NCBI GenBank assembly: GCA_910591455.2
Contig: OU342809.1
Location: 12,727,815-12,791,814, forward strand
Length of the DNA stretch: 64,000 nt
Reading direction: 5' to 3'
From: Pholis gunnellus
Taxonomy: Eukaryota > Chordata > Actinopteri > Perciformes > Pholidae
Shown here one piece after another: positions 13,615-26,062 of this stretch (positions are counted from its first letter, which is position 1; every line of letters begins with the position of its first letter). The notes beneath the pieces were generated by a model. The model ran no database searches, had not been told where the DNA came from, and saw only the letters and a list, made by a program, of their open reading frames with translations. A program made the translations under genes and the position numbers.

Positions 13615-14924
13615 TAAAAAGAGAGGTTCTTCATAGTGAATTTCATTAACCAGTCTCAAGGTATGTCAATTATTTAAGACTAAATAGTATTTTGGCTTAT
13701 AAGTAATAATGATAGTAAATATCACCTGCACTTAACTGTAAATTGAGTTTATTTTGAAATGGTCTCGTCATCTCATCACTGGAGATTGCAAATAATATCA
13801 GATGCAACCAAAGTCATTCTGGGACTTGGGCTCTTTAGAGTGCAGACGCAGGTAATTGCAATCAGTTGTACAACATTGCGTAGGTAATTGCTCGCTTCAA
13901 GGGTTATTTTGTAACTTTGTAAAATGTTCAGTTCACAGAAGCCAGACTTAATAGAGAGTTGATTTATTTTCATCTCACATAGAGTAAATAAGGAACCACA
14001 AAAATGTGATTATTATTACACGACGGAAAAATGTACTGCCGCGACTAAATCCCTAAAGCCAGTAATGATGATGTATACAAGAAAGATCTATATTGTGGAT
14101 TTATGAATTATACTGTGAACAGCTTACATTATGACTTTGAACCCCAACCTTTCCTCAGTGCTTGTGACTTTCCCCAAAAAACTCATTGAAACAGAGGATT
14201 TATTATTCTGCTGACACTTGTACAAGATGGGCAATTCTCCCGTTTATTCTTGAAAAAGGCACTTTAAAATGTAAATTACTGTTTAACGCCGTTCTTCCTA
14301 CTGGGAGAGTTTAATAATGTGAAGCGAAAACACTGCCTTATTTCCATACAGCAGAATAAAAGAAATCTGTGCTGATGTATTCACATTACCCTTCTGGCAG
14401 ACGACTGTTTGAAATTGCTCTCCGCCTTTTTATGCAGAGCTGAGTCATGATGGCATTCAAAATTCAAATGTGGACATGAAGTTGGACAGCCTAAAAATAC
14501 ATAATTTGTGATCACAGGAAACCATTTTGAACACCTCAAAATCAGGTTGAAACATTCGTTTTATGCAGCCCGTCCGTGATTCTGGGGAAGATTGATTAAG
14601 CAGCTTGACAAAGTGTTTGTTGTAACTCAGTGCAGCAAAAAAAAAAAAATGACCCCGGATCCTTTTATAAGGTAATTTCCCTAAAACACAGCCTTATCAT
14701 GGAACTGGAAAACATCCTGTAGGTTTTATCTGTATCAATATTTGTCTCAGTCTTTTGAGCATAATGAGCAGAACGACTGTATTTACTAGCTGCTGCCAAC
14801 CCTACCATACATACAGACATACACACCCTGTAGACATACCATGATATATCCACTGCTATCTATTCTAACTTTGCCTATACTGTAATCTTGTAGTTATATT
14901 AGTACTGCACAAGGACATTGAATT
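13615..14924. other. Unassigned sequence
   Basis: No gene or repeat family is recognised. The stretch includes a poly-A run at about 14637-14649. Short minus-strand frames here have no coding hallmarks. Confidence 0.5.
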
Positions 14925-14992
14925 GAATTGAATTTACATGTATCTGTATAATTCTCACTTCGGGTGTGTGAGGTTCTGGGTTCAAATCCCAG
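14925..14992 (+). repeat. tRNA-like fragment (possible SINE head) beside an AATTG tail
   Basis: Positions 14976-14992 form a perfect T-arm: a five-base stem CTGGG/CCCAG around the loop TTCAAAT, which matches a polymerase III B box. A second hairpin with stem CTCAC/GTGAG lies just upstream at 14954-14972. No proper A box or acceptor stem is present, so this is not a functional tRNA gene. An AATTG short repeat of the kind found at teleost retroposon tails lies at 14923-14936. A decayed tRNA-derived SINE is the likeliest explanation. Confidence 0.3.
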
Positions 14993-17900
14993 ACGACGAT
15001 TTCGGAACTGTGTCCTTTGCACACCTTTGCATGATTAAAAGGAGTAAGAGACATAGAGAAAGAGCCTTTTGGTCCCGATAACCACCGGCAATATTCAAAC
15101 CCTATTCTGAGATAGAAAACACGCCGTCTGAAATGCACGGCAGGATCATTAGCTTGGGTCCTTATCTCCCAGAGAGAGAGAAAAAAATAGATGGAGATAT
15201 TTATCTCTGAGTGGATTTCTGCTTTGATACTCCTTTGCAATAAATCTGTCTCCAGTCTTCAAAGAGACAATACAGTCTCTGAGGAACATATTCTGTCAGC
15301 TTGAAGCCTAAAAACGTCTCAGCGCCTTTAATTGTTTCTCCAATCTTTGTGCGATAAAGTGAGTAAATTACCCTCATTGTCGTATTCAGGCACTATAATG
15401 AACAGGTATTTAATGTCAGAAAGAGAGAGGAAGCAGTATTGCAAATCAATCATTTATATTCTCTCTAAACAGATTCACTTTCCAGAGAACAAAGGGAATC
15501 ACACACTGTGATGAAGGGTAGATATTCAAGAAACATGCATTGGCTTAAGGTTAGCTAATTACTTTTCAAACTGACCCATTTATCTTAATCTGAAAGATAA
15601 GACGACTATATTACGTAGCAGTCCTGAAGATTCTTTGTTATTGGCGGACAATGGATTCAATGGATTCACCTTTAACATAATTGTATGAGATAAAAGCATG
15701 AAGAGACTGTTAGCTCTCAGCCATGGGCACATAAAATAACCCGTTGTTGTGGGTATCATCAATAGAATTCAGCCTCTGTGTATTATATACTCAACTGGAC
15801 TTCTTTTGTATTTCTTAATCATCAATGTCTGCCATGATGTACATGGTCTCTGTTAATATTCAGTAAAATATGTACGTCACCTGAGCAACCGATGAAGCAT
15901 CTTAGAGGTCATTGTAACAACTGATCTCATTGTAATAGAAGATTCTTTCATCTGAAAAGACAAATAATGTTTACATTTGGTGATGATCAGAACACGTAGG
16001 GCCAAATTTACTCTTTGCACGATCGGGCAAGTGGTTAAAAATAGTTAAACGCATTGTTTTTTCCAAAGCTGATTATGAAAGTAGTGAGCAATCTTGCTTC
16101 CTTCTCATATCTGTTAAGAGTTGTACACGAGAAGGATAAGCAAGCATTTCAGTGATCCTGGAAACAGGAGTTTAGTTGTGTGGCGGTAAAAGTTGTACCA
16201 AACACCAGATTAATTGACTTAAATAAAGATTAAACATGACAATTAACTTATGTCTTTTCTTTTATTTGATAACTATAATTTTGTTGTCAAGTAAGTATTG
16301 TCAAGTAGATTTCTGACCCTCCTGCCTAACCTGGCAAGTGGAAAAAACTCACCCATGTTAAACCCGGATATATTACTGACATAAACTCCACTTTTCATTT
16401 CTGTATCAGCAGCCAGTTTATAGTAAGTATATCTTGTTCAGACTTGATGAGACATGATGAAAAGAGAATATGCTGTAAATGTAATTGGAATGTCGGGATG
16501 ATCAGTAAAAAGTCTGCTGAAGCTCCAGAGACGCTGCTCCCTGAACGATCCTGCACTTTCACGTTCAGTATGTCCATGTGGTACCGATGCATTACAGTAA
16601 CTCACATAATGAGTAGACAAAAGCTAAAGCCACAGAAGCGCTACATTTTTGGTCGAGAACAGGCCTGGAGCTTGACATGGACTGTGCCAATTGTGCAGAC
16701 AGGCTCATTAAAGGCTGCCTCCCCTTGTGTGACAGCAGCCATTTGTTTAAGAGCCTATCTCCTCTCCAGCCAACCCAGATGCGATAAGTCAAAGCGTAGG
16801 AGCGTTCGCAGAGACACCTGACAAATGACAGTGTGTACCTGCCTCGGATCATAGCAGCATCTCTTAGGAAGAGTAATGTCCAAGAGAAATCAATTTCCTG
16901 CAATGAATCTCAGCCGAGACAAAAATCTGCAAGATGTTTGCAGAACTATGTGTACACATGTGTGCGTACACATATGGTCTGGTGGGAAGACATCCTTAGA
17001 TGTAGAGAGAATGCAATATGTGCAACAACAGATGTGGGTCAGATAATGTCGTTCAATAAAATATCCACTTATTTATCACTGAAATAGTTTATTTAAAATT
17101 AAAAAAATAAAATGAAGTTCTTTTAATGTGCTCCACAAAAATGGAAATTCCTTGAAAACTTCAAATAAAAAAACATTTAAAATTGAGGAAAACTAAATAT
17201 TTAATGCACAAAACAACAACATACTGCCTCTCTCTGTGTACTGTATTTCATTCTCTTTATATCTTTGCTCAACGACCTTCACCTTCTTTACTTCTTGAGA
17301 ATATTCTGCCTCAAAGCGATCCACGCAGCATGGCCGTGTTTACCATAAAACAATCTGAGGCAAACTACGGTTTAGTAATCTCGGTCTCGTCTAATAATCC
17401 TGCTGGCCTGTTTTTCTCAGCAGTCTTTTAGACACTAATATTACAGTAATGTTACATGTGGTAGCAAAACAACAACAAAATGTCACCTGCTTGCGAAAAT
17501 AATCCATTTTTGTCAATACTGCAGTATTTGAAGTGTGCATATTTGGCAGGTTTTAGTCAAAAAACATTTATTTCAGGAGGTATAAGGAAAATAAAGAACC
17601 AAAACCTCCACATTCTACAACTTCATATATGAGATCTCAGCTGTGAAATGTGACATTTATAGCGCATCATTGAGCTTCGAAATGCTTTTGCTTACGGAGA
17701 CTCATCTTCATAACCATAAAGTCACAGACCCTTGAGCCTCAAACGGACCCACAGCCTGGAAATATTCCACATGAAAACACCCGTTTTCTTACTGGAATAC
17801 ATCACATAAATGGCAATGTATAATATCCACCTTGATTATTCATAATATATGTTTTTCAGGAAATCACTGATAATGTTGACCCATATATTGCTAAAGCTAA

Positions 17901-18409
17901 ACCCCACTCACTATTTTACACTTTTCTCTCAGCCATTTACTACGACATTAAACAAGTTGTTGGGAGCTGTGAAGGGTTAAGCTGCAGTAGCTGTGTGCTG
18001 TCTGTATTTCACTTCCATTATAGCAGTCTCCCTCTGGCTGTATCGAGTGTCTGCTGCTCAGGATGTGGTGCAACAATTAATCCTCAGATTGATTCACTTC
18101 CTATTGAATTGCCCCCAAACTCAAGCTGTAATTCAACCTGTCCTTGTTAATCCTAGACGCTGCCTCACTCACACGACTTTAAAAAAGGGAGCGAGACGTG
18201 TAGCAACTATTTATTCATTAATTTCGACTCTATTGAAATCACTTTTGTGTAACGGCGTAGAGTCACTGGCATGGTAGCAGCTTTTAAGCGTAGTTAGTTA
18301 AACGTTTTCTACATTTTGAATTGAGTAAAAAAAATGTATCATTGATCATTACAAAATTCCAGAAATCTGGACATTAGTTGACTAACCGACTTAGAGGGTG
18401 CAGCCTTTC
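14993..18409. other. Unassigned sequence without recognisable genes
   Basis: No exon chain or repeat family is identified. At 16395-16903 several frames on both strands are open together but share no family signature. The remainder is AT-rich unique sequence. Confidence 0.5.
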
Positions 18410-18620
18410 ATGCTAATATGCTAATCAGTGAGCTTTAGATGTGCTAGTTCCCTCTGGACAGAGCCAGGCTGTTTCCCCCTTTGTCCAGTCTGTATGTTAC
18501 ACTACGCTAACCATCTTCTGGCTCCAGTCTCCTATTTATGATGCAGATCGGACAGTTGTATCTTCTCATTAAACATTAAATAAATGGAAATATCTCTGTG
18601 CTTTATGTTTTCTAAATGTA
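18410..18620 (-). repeat. Interspersed repeat, 'gttagcttagc' family, copy 1
   Basis: The sequence GAGCTTTAGATGTGCTAG, then a CAGAGCCAGGCTG block and an ACGCTAACC block, matches in reverse orientation the element at 25.75-26.06 kb. The order of blocks (TTTAGAGGTGC, then AGAGCCAGGCTAGC, then CTAAGCTAAC, then CTGGCT, then GATCTTCTCATCTAAC) is that of an abundant teleost repeat often met in percomorph genomic sequence. No coding capacity is seen. Boundaries are approximate. Confidence 0.6.
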
Positions 18621-18689
18621 GCAGTTCATCATATTTGCTGAAGTTCATGTACTTGCATGAGTCCTGGAATTTAGGGGTCGTATCCACAT

Positions 18690-18765
18690 GGTTGAATGCA
18701 CTTGTTGTAAGTTGCGTCGGATAAAAGCCTCGGCTAAATAAATGTAACGTAATGTAAACACTAAA
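18690..18765 (+). repeat. LINE/SINE 3' tail of the teleost type
   Basis: The segment contains GTTGTAAGTTGCGTCGGATA followed by AAAGCCTCGGCTAAATAAAT and a TGTAA-like short repeat. This matches the common teleost tail motif 'aagtcgctttggataaaagcgtctgctaaatg', shared by L2-type LINEs and their SINEs. Only the 3' end is apparent and no reverse transcriptase remains. Confidence 0.6.
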
Positions 18766-21059
18766 GAAATTGTTTTAACATTTTTGTGAAATATAGTGCT
18801 CAACCCTCTACAACTCATTGATTAAAAACTCCAGCACAGCTACTACATGGACCCTGTGGTGAGATTGTCTTGTTCACTCTGTAGTTTTGGGTGATGATCA
18901 ATGCTACATCTGCAGTATCTGTACAGGATGACTGCTGCTGAGAAAGTCATTTGCAGTAGAGGATGAGCTGTTTTTCCATTCTTCCTTTGTGTGAAACTGA
19001 ATCCAAAGAGCAGCAAAAGATAATGCGATCACAATATTCAAGGTGAAAGAAACAAACAATCACATGTCTTTCATTTAATTCAGCTTTACTGTAGCTGCAG
19101 GATTTGAAATGTGCTGCAGTCTTAGATTGCTTCTGATCATGTTTCCATTGATAAAATGTTGGAGCAGCATTTTTCCGAGAGAGATTTCATATCACTGTTG
19201 GGAGATAATATATTTATATTAAAAGGCTCTCAGTGCAATCAATCTTTCCTCAGAGACATGAAAAAGAAGCTTAATAAGTTTTATCAGCAGCAGCTTTTTG
19301 TGCCCTTTTAGAGGTCCTGTTCATTATGATTATAGTGCAGCACTATAGGGCTCAAGGGGCCACTTTGAAATGGTGAGAACAAATATTTCACAACTGGGAA
19401 ATTTGTGTGGGGTTCAGTTGGCCACATAGTTTAAACCCAATGACTTCTGGGGACAGTAGTGCAACATGAGACGGTAACAATACTAATCGTCTTCAAAGGC
19501 AATATGCTTGTCACAAGTCCTTTAAAAAGCTCACTCTCCCAGTCAGAAAGTGCCAGAGGGGAAACCGCTAGGCTGCACTTTGATCTTGCCAGGTCTCTCA
19601 CTTTTGATAAGAGCTTCTGAAGCAAATGAGGAAAACTTTGTCATTCAAGAAGCAAGCTCGGCTGCATGACACGTCAATTAATGTCAACTGCTGGAAGCTC
19701 AAACTGCACGCAGCAAGGGGTTGAAATTATGTATTTCTTCGTGTTTGTTTTCTTCATTTTTTGGCAAAGATTAAAGAAAAACGTGTTAGTTTCCGACACT
19801 GCTTTAAGATAACAGGAATCTGAACTCATTTAACCTTTTTTAGCTATTTATATTTCTCAAAGAAACTTTCAGATGATATGCAGTTATCAAAACTGCAACG
19901 TAGAATCCACAGTATATCCTGCATCTGCTATTCATTTACAGCATTCATATTCATTACCCTTCCCTTTAATGTGCTATGCTAAAGTAACTGGCCTCTTGTT
20001 TGCGGTCCAAGAAAAGTCTCAAGAATTCCAAAATTGCAATTTCTACAGATTCATGTGTTATGTGTACAAATTGCAATTCGCTTTTGTTCAATTCAATATA
20101 AGTGAGAGCTGCTTATTTCTTCATCACTGCAGACTGTATAATGTCACATGAATATGTGAAAGTGGATAAGCTGATAATCCTCAGCAGAGGTTGTATTCTT
20201 AAAATACCACCTGCACTCGGCTCTACCTGTTAGGTAAGAGATGTATTCTGAGAAAACATTTCTCTGAGCTCTTTGATGTGTGAAACCGCTCAAGTCTTTT
20301 CTTTAGCTTCAAACCTCTTTAGCACCTCAGCCATTTTCTGCTCCTGACATTATTGAGAGTAATGGTATCTCACTAGATTGTAGCCTGAAGACAAACATTA
20401 TAAAAACCAGTGTCAACTCTTATATCCTTTGAGGCGTCGTGTAGATAAAGAAATGCAGAGGGCAGTACATGCAGGAGAGAGTTCCCTTAACTGTATCAAT
20501 GAATACGGCTTCGGTGATTATTTTCGTCTGAATACTAAACAAAGCATACTCACTATAAATAACGCAGTAACTGCTTCCCTTATTTTGAGAGAAAAACAAA
20601 ACTGGCATTGAAGTGACATTCCCCAACCAAGATGTAACCTGAAATAAACAGGAGAGGCTGTGAGAACATTTACAGCTCATTGTGCTCATGCTAATGAGAG
20701 CCCGCTGAGTCCATCAGCAGAAAGCTCACATGCCGAGGGGCGTCTCCTGTGGAGGCACCCCGCTTCTACTGAGCCCCAAATCTAAATACTCTGGAGTTGT
20801 TGACTTATTTAAATGAGACGGATGTTCCTCTCATGCCACACAGCAGTCCTCAGACATTTGCAGGATGATTTGAGACACTCGTATGGGGAGTTTTGTTCAC
20901 ATGCTCACATTATGGGTACAATTTGGAGTAATTTCCTGCTGCTGTTTGCACAGCGAAGCGCTTCAGGCTGCGTTTAGAAGGTTTCTGGTGGAAAGCTTAC
21001 AGTATTGAGAGGGAGCTGGGTACCATTACTGCCACTATTTTCACATTAAATATTAAACT
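18766..21059. other. Unassigned sequence without recognisable genes
   Basis: No exon or element is identified. Small open frames occur at 19873-20151 (+) and 20420-20689 (-), without recognisable products or consistent splice signals. Confidence 0.5.
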
Positions 21060-21063
21060 ACCT

Positions 21064-21410
21064 ACAGGGGCAGGTCTAGATGTTTTTAGAAAGGGGGGAC
21101 CAGACTCAGTTTTAAAGGAGGAGGACAAACATGTTGTTATTTTCGTTATATAGCTCTGGTTCTTGGCAATAATAAACTGTACATTATTAATAGTTAGATT
21201 ATTTAATTAATATAATACATAAATGCCAAATAAACACCTTTATACATTCTAACATGAAATAATATCAATAAACAGCTGCTATTTTTAGATTACAGCCAGG
21301 GACGGATTATGAGACAATAGTCCACTGGACACAGACATGTAAAAGAGCCACCAACCTTCCTAAGAGCAAGGAATCCAGACTGAAAGACATTCAAAACAAC
21401 GACAAACTTT
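21064..21410 (+). repeat. Probable decayed interspersed repeat upstream of a minisatellite
   Basis: Phrases such as GGGGCAGGTCTAGATG near 21068 and AGGGACGGATTATGAGACAA near 21298 recall dispersed fish repeats that begin 'ggggcggatctag' or 'cagggacggattatg'. The second leads directly into the tandem repeat at 21411. No inverted ends or coding remains were found. Confidence 0.4.
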
Positions 21411-21712
21411 GTGGTTGATTTACGTCTCTCTGTAGTCATTTTGTGTCTCTTTGTGGTTGATTTGCATCATTTCATGATTCATTTGTGTCTCTTTGTGGTT
21501 GATTTGCATATCTTTGTTGTCATCTTGTATCTTCTTGTGGTTGCTTTGCATTGGAGTCTTTTTGCATCCCATTTCAGTAATTTACTCCTCTTTTTTGTCA
21601 ATTTGCTAAAGGCTTTGCATCTCATTGTGCGTATTGTGCCTCTTTGTGGTTGTTTTGCATCTCTTGGTAGTCGTTTGTTTTTCCATGGAGCCGTTTTGTG
21701 ACACTTTGTATT
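21411..21712 (+). repeat. Degenerate minisatellite (TTTGTGTCTCTTTGTGGTTG-type unit)
   Basis: Roughly 10 imperfect units of about 30 bp carry the cores CTTTGTGGTTG and TTTGCATCTC. The first three copies (21411-21510) are the best preserved and copies decay to the right. The 96-codon frame at 21411-21701 merely translates the repeat, giving a DLH/VVIL-like pattern, and is not considered a gene. Similar arrays are common in fish genomes. Confidence 0.75.
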
Positions 21713-22808
21713 TGTTTGATTGACTTTACAACAAGAATTGAAAACAGTCAGTTCATACGGAGGCTCTGGTCCAGGGGCCCTTGGCCTGCAACTGGTAGGC
21801 AGGTTCAGATTCCATCTATGATACTAACAAGCCAACTAACTATCACCTTCTGCCAGGAGGACATAAGAGGTGGCCATTCAGATTCCAGGGTAAGCTATGT
21901 GAGTGTACATCACTGAGTGTACATTTTGCTCCATCTCTTTGAACCGCTGGGGTTACAGTTCTTTTCATTTTCATGTCCATTCATTTTCAAAACAGTTCAT
22001 TCAGGCCTAAACTGAAGGCTGCTCGCCAAAATGACACATTTTGTTTGCAAAAAGCTCTAACACTCACAAAATAATAAAAACATGCAACAAAAGCACATAT
22101 TTCCATCAAACAACACAACCTGTGGTCAGATCCCAGTAATATATTTTTACATCAATCATAACTCAATTGACAACAAAAATACAGCTTACGATATCGACCT
22201 TAATTTGCATTGTTGAAATGCTGCAGGAAAAAAAAGAGACATATTCTCGGAAAGTTTTCATTTTTCATTTTATTCTTGTGCGCATGTATTCTCGTGCCCT
22301 TCAACTGTAGTTGAGTACAATCTGCAGCAAGCACATAGACAACACACATCGTTATAGTACAGCATGGGCTGCATTCTTTCTTTACCAAAGAACCAACAAA
22401 GAATTTCACCCAAACTCAGAAATGCTGCCATCTTTTATTGATGGATAGATGGCTGCATAAGGACGGATTGCTGGTCGAGGCAAGCAGTTTATAGAATAGA
22501 AGTTTTTCCCTTTTGTTTAACACAGTTAATTCCAAAGAGTTTTGGGTCTTTTTATTGGATCTGTATTGACTGAAAAAGGGCGTGAAATCAATGAAAAGGT
22601 GATCAAGTAGATCCCAGTTTCATTAAGTGTGTCTTAGCAATCGAAAGAAACTGTAAATGAAAAAGAATTGATCTGTGCCTTCTCACAAAAACAAAAACAA
22701 AAAGTAAAGGTATTTATACTTCAGAGTGTGCTCAGTATCATAGTGCTAATGTTGTTATTGTTACTGTAAATCATTGTTGAAGATTGAAATTGTTGTTTTA
22801 TTTTGCAG
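21713..22808. other. Unassigned sequence upstream of a candidate gene; one exon-like segment
   Basis: An exon-like segment at about 21804-21890 (+) is bounded by GGCAG and AGG|GTAAGC and is open in two frames. Its phase does not connect to the candidate exon at 22809, so it is noted only. The rest shows nothing recognisable. Confidence 0.3.
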
Positions 22809-23422
22809 TCTTGATGCCGCACATATCACTGTGCAAAGCTCACATAAGAGTGATGAGGATACAGTAGGAGACAACTGTGAACATGAGACGCATCATTCTC
22901 TGATCAATAATGAGCTTATGACAGTGATGGACTGCAGGAATTGCAGAGAAATTGGAGAGATGAATCGTCCAGAGCTCAGAATACAAAGCCCCACCTTGTT
23001 TCAAGGTCAGTGCTTTGTAGCTAAATGTGAAGTGATTGCTGTCAGATAAGAGACATAAGTTCCTCTCACTGTATTAAACATTTCATTAGTGACTAATGTT
23101 TTGTAAATGAATAGTTCAGTGCTTGTTTCTAGCTGTAAACGTATCTTTTTCTTGTGTTTAAAAAAAAATGCCATGATTCTTATTCAAATGACAGCCATAT
23201 TCATTTATGTCAGCTAAGTGGAAGGCTTCAGAGCAGGTGAACACATTTAATGGCAGATCAAGACGATGGCAGACGATAGACAAAACATTTTTTCAGTGCA
23301 CAAATCGAAAACTATGCTACATTTATGTGCCGCACTGGAGGTCAGGATGGATGGTGGACGCACAAACCGCAGGACTTTGTCTCCAGAGATTGTGGTTGGA
23401 CAACAAAAACACTTTGAATTAG
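22809..23422 (+). CDS. Candidate 3' portion of an unknown two-or-more-exon gene
   Basis: Two open segments can be joined through canonical splice sites. Exon A, 22809-23005, follows a pyrimidine-rich acceptor (TTGTTTTATTTTGCAG) and ends CAAG|GTCAGT. It is open only in the frame entered with two bases carried over, and it leaves with one. After a 208-bp intron, exon B starts at 23214 following TTTATGTCAG. Using that carried base, it stays open for about 69 codons to TAG at 23420-23422. AATAAA follows 27 bases later. The combined translation (about 135 codons) is hydrophilic and acidic in exon A and tryptophan-rich in exon B. I recognise no domain. No upstream exon with a compatible phase was found; ATGs inside exon A (for example 22918) could be starts. 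It may be a lineage-specific gene, a non-coding RNA with chance frames, or coincidence. Confidence 0.3.
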
Positions 23423-23448
23423 GTTAGGGAAAGATGGCTGAATAAGCA

Positions 23449-23454
23449 AATAAA
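23449..23454 (+). terminator. Polyadenylation signal AATAAA for the candidate gene at 22.8-23.4 kb
   Basis: A canonical AATAAA lies 27 bases after the TAG of candidate exon B, within GCAAATAAAGACTTGTG, followed by a GTGTTTT stretch that could be the downstream element. In AT-rich DNA the hexamer is common, so its weight comes from its placement. Confidence 0.35.
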
Positions 23455-25749
23455 GACTTGTGTTTTAAGTTACTGCAGAGATTTTCTGTAGTAAACAGAC
23501 CATGATATTTCCCTAATTTCAACACAGTGCTGTGAGAGACTAAACATACCCATACAAATTTAGAATCACACTGTCGATACTAGACTAGATATTGTGTTGC
23601 AACATTGGATATTTTGGTGAAAAGAAATGAAATATATTGTCAGTAAACATTTTCCTGAAGCGTTCAGCATTAAAAATCGTGCTGTGGTCAACTTATGCTG
23701 AGGCACAAACTAGGGCTGCATGTAGCCAGTAGCTTAACATGTGTGGTCTTTAAAGCATTAAAACATAATTGCCAAATTGGGACATTGTTGGCACCATAGG
23801 GTGTTGTCAGCTTAACAACTAACAATATTCACCTCCTTTTTTTGTACTAGTCACATGACCGAGGAAAACAGTTGTCACAATGAAGTAACAATGTCCGTTC
23901 TACTCCTATTCTATTTCTATGGTGGGCACTGGTGTTTGACAGCATTAACTCCTCATAAATCCTGTGTCTAAATTATTCTGTTTTGCTTCAGTTAAAAGGA
24001 TAAACACGATTATTCCATCAGTTTCTCTTGCTCCATCTGCCATTGTGAGGGAATGTGAACGCTTCATTAGAGCTGGAAGAACAGCGTTCTCCTTCTGTTT
24101 CATTATCAAGCAGATTTCCTACAATGCTCAACCAGGTGGCAAATAAAGTAAAACATCAAGTAGAGGCTGCCAGCCTTGTCTGTGTTTGTTTTATAGATGC
24201 TAAAATGCTACGAGTAGCATATTTAAGCACTGGCAAAGCAGCATGATACTTAACATTTTAATACACTGTAATCAGCACATCATCGGGCTAAAATACTGAA
24301 GATGTAAAGCTCTTTACTACTCGACTTCTGTTTCCCTGAATACCATAAAGTTTAATTGGAAGTTTCTGCAGCTCAGCCGGTTTTTAACTCGATGCCCCAG
24401 GCTCATTACACTCTCTAGTCCCCGTATGGATTTACTATTAAAGCAGCGTATTGTCTATACTGCGTCGTTGTCCCTAGCAGAGGCAGAAGAACAGACAAAA
24501 AGTGATTTAGTTTTAGACTGAGCAGGTTTGAAAATACCACAGCCAACCAAACAAAGCTTAAAATCAATATTTAAGCATGGTACGGTCACGCTGCCAATTG
24601 CTATCTGGTGCTTCCTTAAGTGAACTAAACCTGGAATTACATAAATAAAAGCATAGTTGATTCCTTGCTGGCCGCCGAGGGATACCGGCAATAATGCTCA
24701 CCGCTTTAAAATGAGACGCCGTCTACTTGACCAAAGTGGCTTTCTGAATGAAACCCAAATTTGTGTTTGAGGAAAAGTGTGGCTGTAATCTCAGCCTGAA
24801 ACCAATAAACTAGATTAATCACATGCTGGAATCGAAGCACACTTTCAGTTTAAAAACACACACACACACACGCACACACACTTAGCCTTTCATTCCCCTG
24901 TCTCTATTCCCTATAGGCACAAGGACAGGCTTCACATAATAGACAAGATTTTTTTTTTTATCTGGAAGAAAAAGCAAGTGGAGAACAGTGTGTGACAAAG
25001 AAAGATAGCAAGCTCCCAGAATAGCAATTTTTGTCTGCATGAGAGGGATAGTGATGATGACTGTGGGATACTTCTGGGTCTTTTTCACATTTTGAACTCG
25101 GGTTAATCATGAGGGATGAGACCGCTACCAGTCCAATCAAGGGGAGCAGAAGTTGTAACTCAAGCACTCCCTTGGAGAGGATTTCATCAGGCGAACAAGT
25201 ACAGATGTAGGTGACAAGATAATTTAATTCTGTTCTGCATTTACCATCCCTGCGCAGCTAGGTGGGTGATCTAATGCAGCAGGCTAACGCTGCGCCGTAG
25301 TTTGTGGGCGACACTAAAGGGTGTCAACTGCACTCCAGTGAGCCATTAATTTACGTCACACAAATGAATCCAAGTGTAGGCCTCTGCCACACACAGACAG
25401 CCCCTCTGCTTTCCCACCGTCCGTGATATATTCCAGCACCGCTGCTCACAGCCACATTTTGGCACCCAGTTGAACACAGGCGGGAAAAAGAGAGAGAAAA
25501 TAAGTTGGACAAACTTGAAAAACCCTCTGTCAGAGTTTTAAATAATACATATTGCAATTCAACCTAGACCGTCTCGCCTGAAAGGAGTCATAAATACCAC
25601 ACACGTGTCAAACCTTCTCAGTGTCTGCCACATCTGAGCAGCAGACAGCAACATTGGATCTGTTGACAGCGTTACAACCCACACGTACGGCACACTTTTT
25701 GTTTTTGCAGTTTCAAGCCACCCTGAAGTCATTTATCTTTAAAGGTTAA
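23455..25749. other. Unassigned sequence with a short CA repeat
   Basis: A (CA)n tract lies at about 24855-24880 and is interrupted once by CG. TAGGGCTGCA at 23712 resembles the tip of hAT-type elements, but no partner end was found. No coding exon is recognised. Confidence 0.5.
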
Positions 25750-26062
25750 ATAGATGGAAAATACCTATATTCACTTTCTTGCTGAAAAGAATGATACCAC
25801 TCTTGTATCTGCATGGCATCTGCAATATAAGGCTACAGCCACCAGCCGGTTAGCTTAGCTTAGCTTAGCATAAAGACTGGAAACAGCTAGCCTAGCTCTG
25901 TCCAACACCTCTAAAGCTCAGACATGTTGGTTTTACGGAGGGTTATATGCTATGCTAAGCTAACAGCCTTCTGGCTCTAGCTTCATATTCAGTGTAAAGA
26001 CGTGGTCGGTATTGATCTTCATATCTAACTATCAGCCAGAACTAAATGTCAAAATATTCCTT
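25750..26062. repeat. Interspersed repeat with internal inverted symmetry, 'gttagcttagc' family, copy 2
   Basis: The left half ends in GGTTAGCTTAGCTTAGCTTA before AAGACTGGAAACAGCTAGCC. The right half starts ATGCTATGCTAAGCTAAC and runs through CTGGCTCTAGCTTCATATTC to a TTCCTTTAA end. The outer parts are imperfect reverse complements of each other (roughly 25790-25872 against 25948-26025), so the copy can fold back on itself. It is the same family as 18410-18620. It looks like an internally rearranged non-autonomous element without coding capacity. Confidence 0.65.

Noticed and set aside
14940..14992. Possible tRNA gene
   Set aside because: The T-arm is perfect but no acceptor stem, D-arm or A box fits, so it is listed only as a tRNA-like repeat fragment.
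21804..21890. Exon-like segment proposed as the upstream exon of the 22.8-kb candidate gene
   Set aside because: Its open frames exit in phase 0 or 1, whereas the 22809 exon needs two carried bases, so the two do not join directly.
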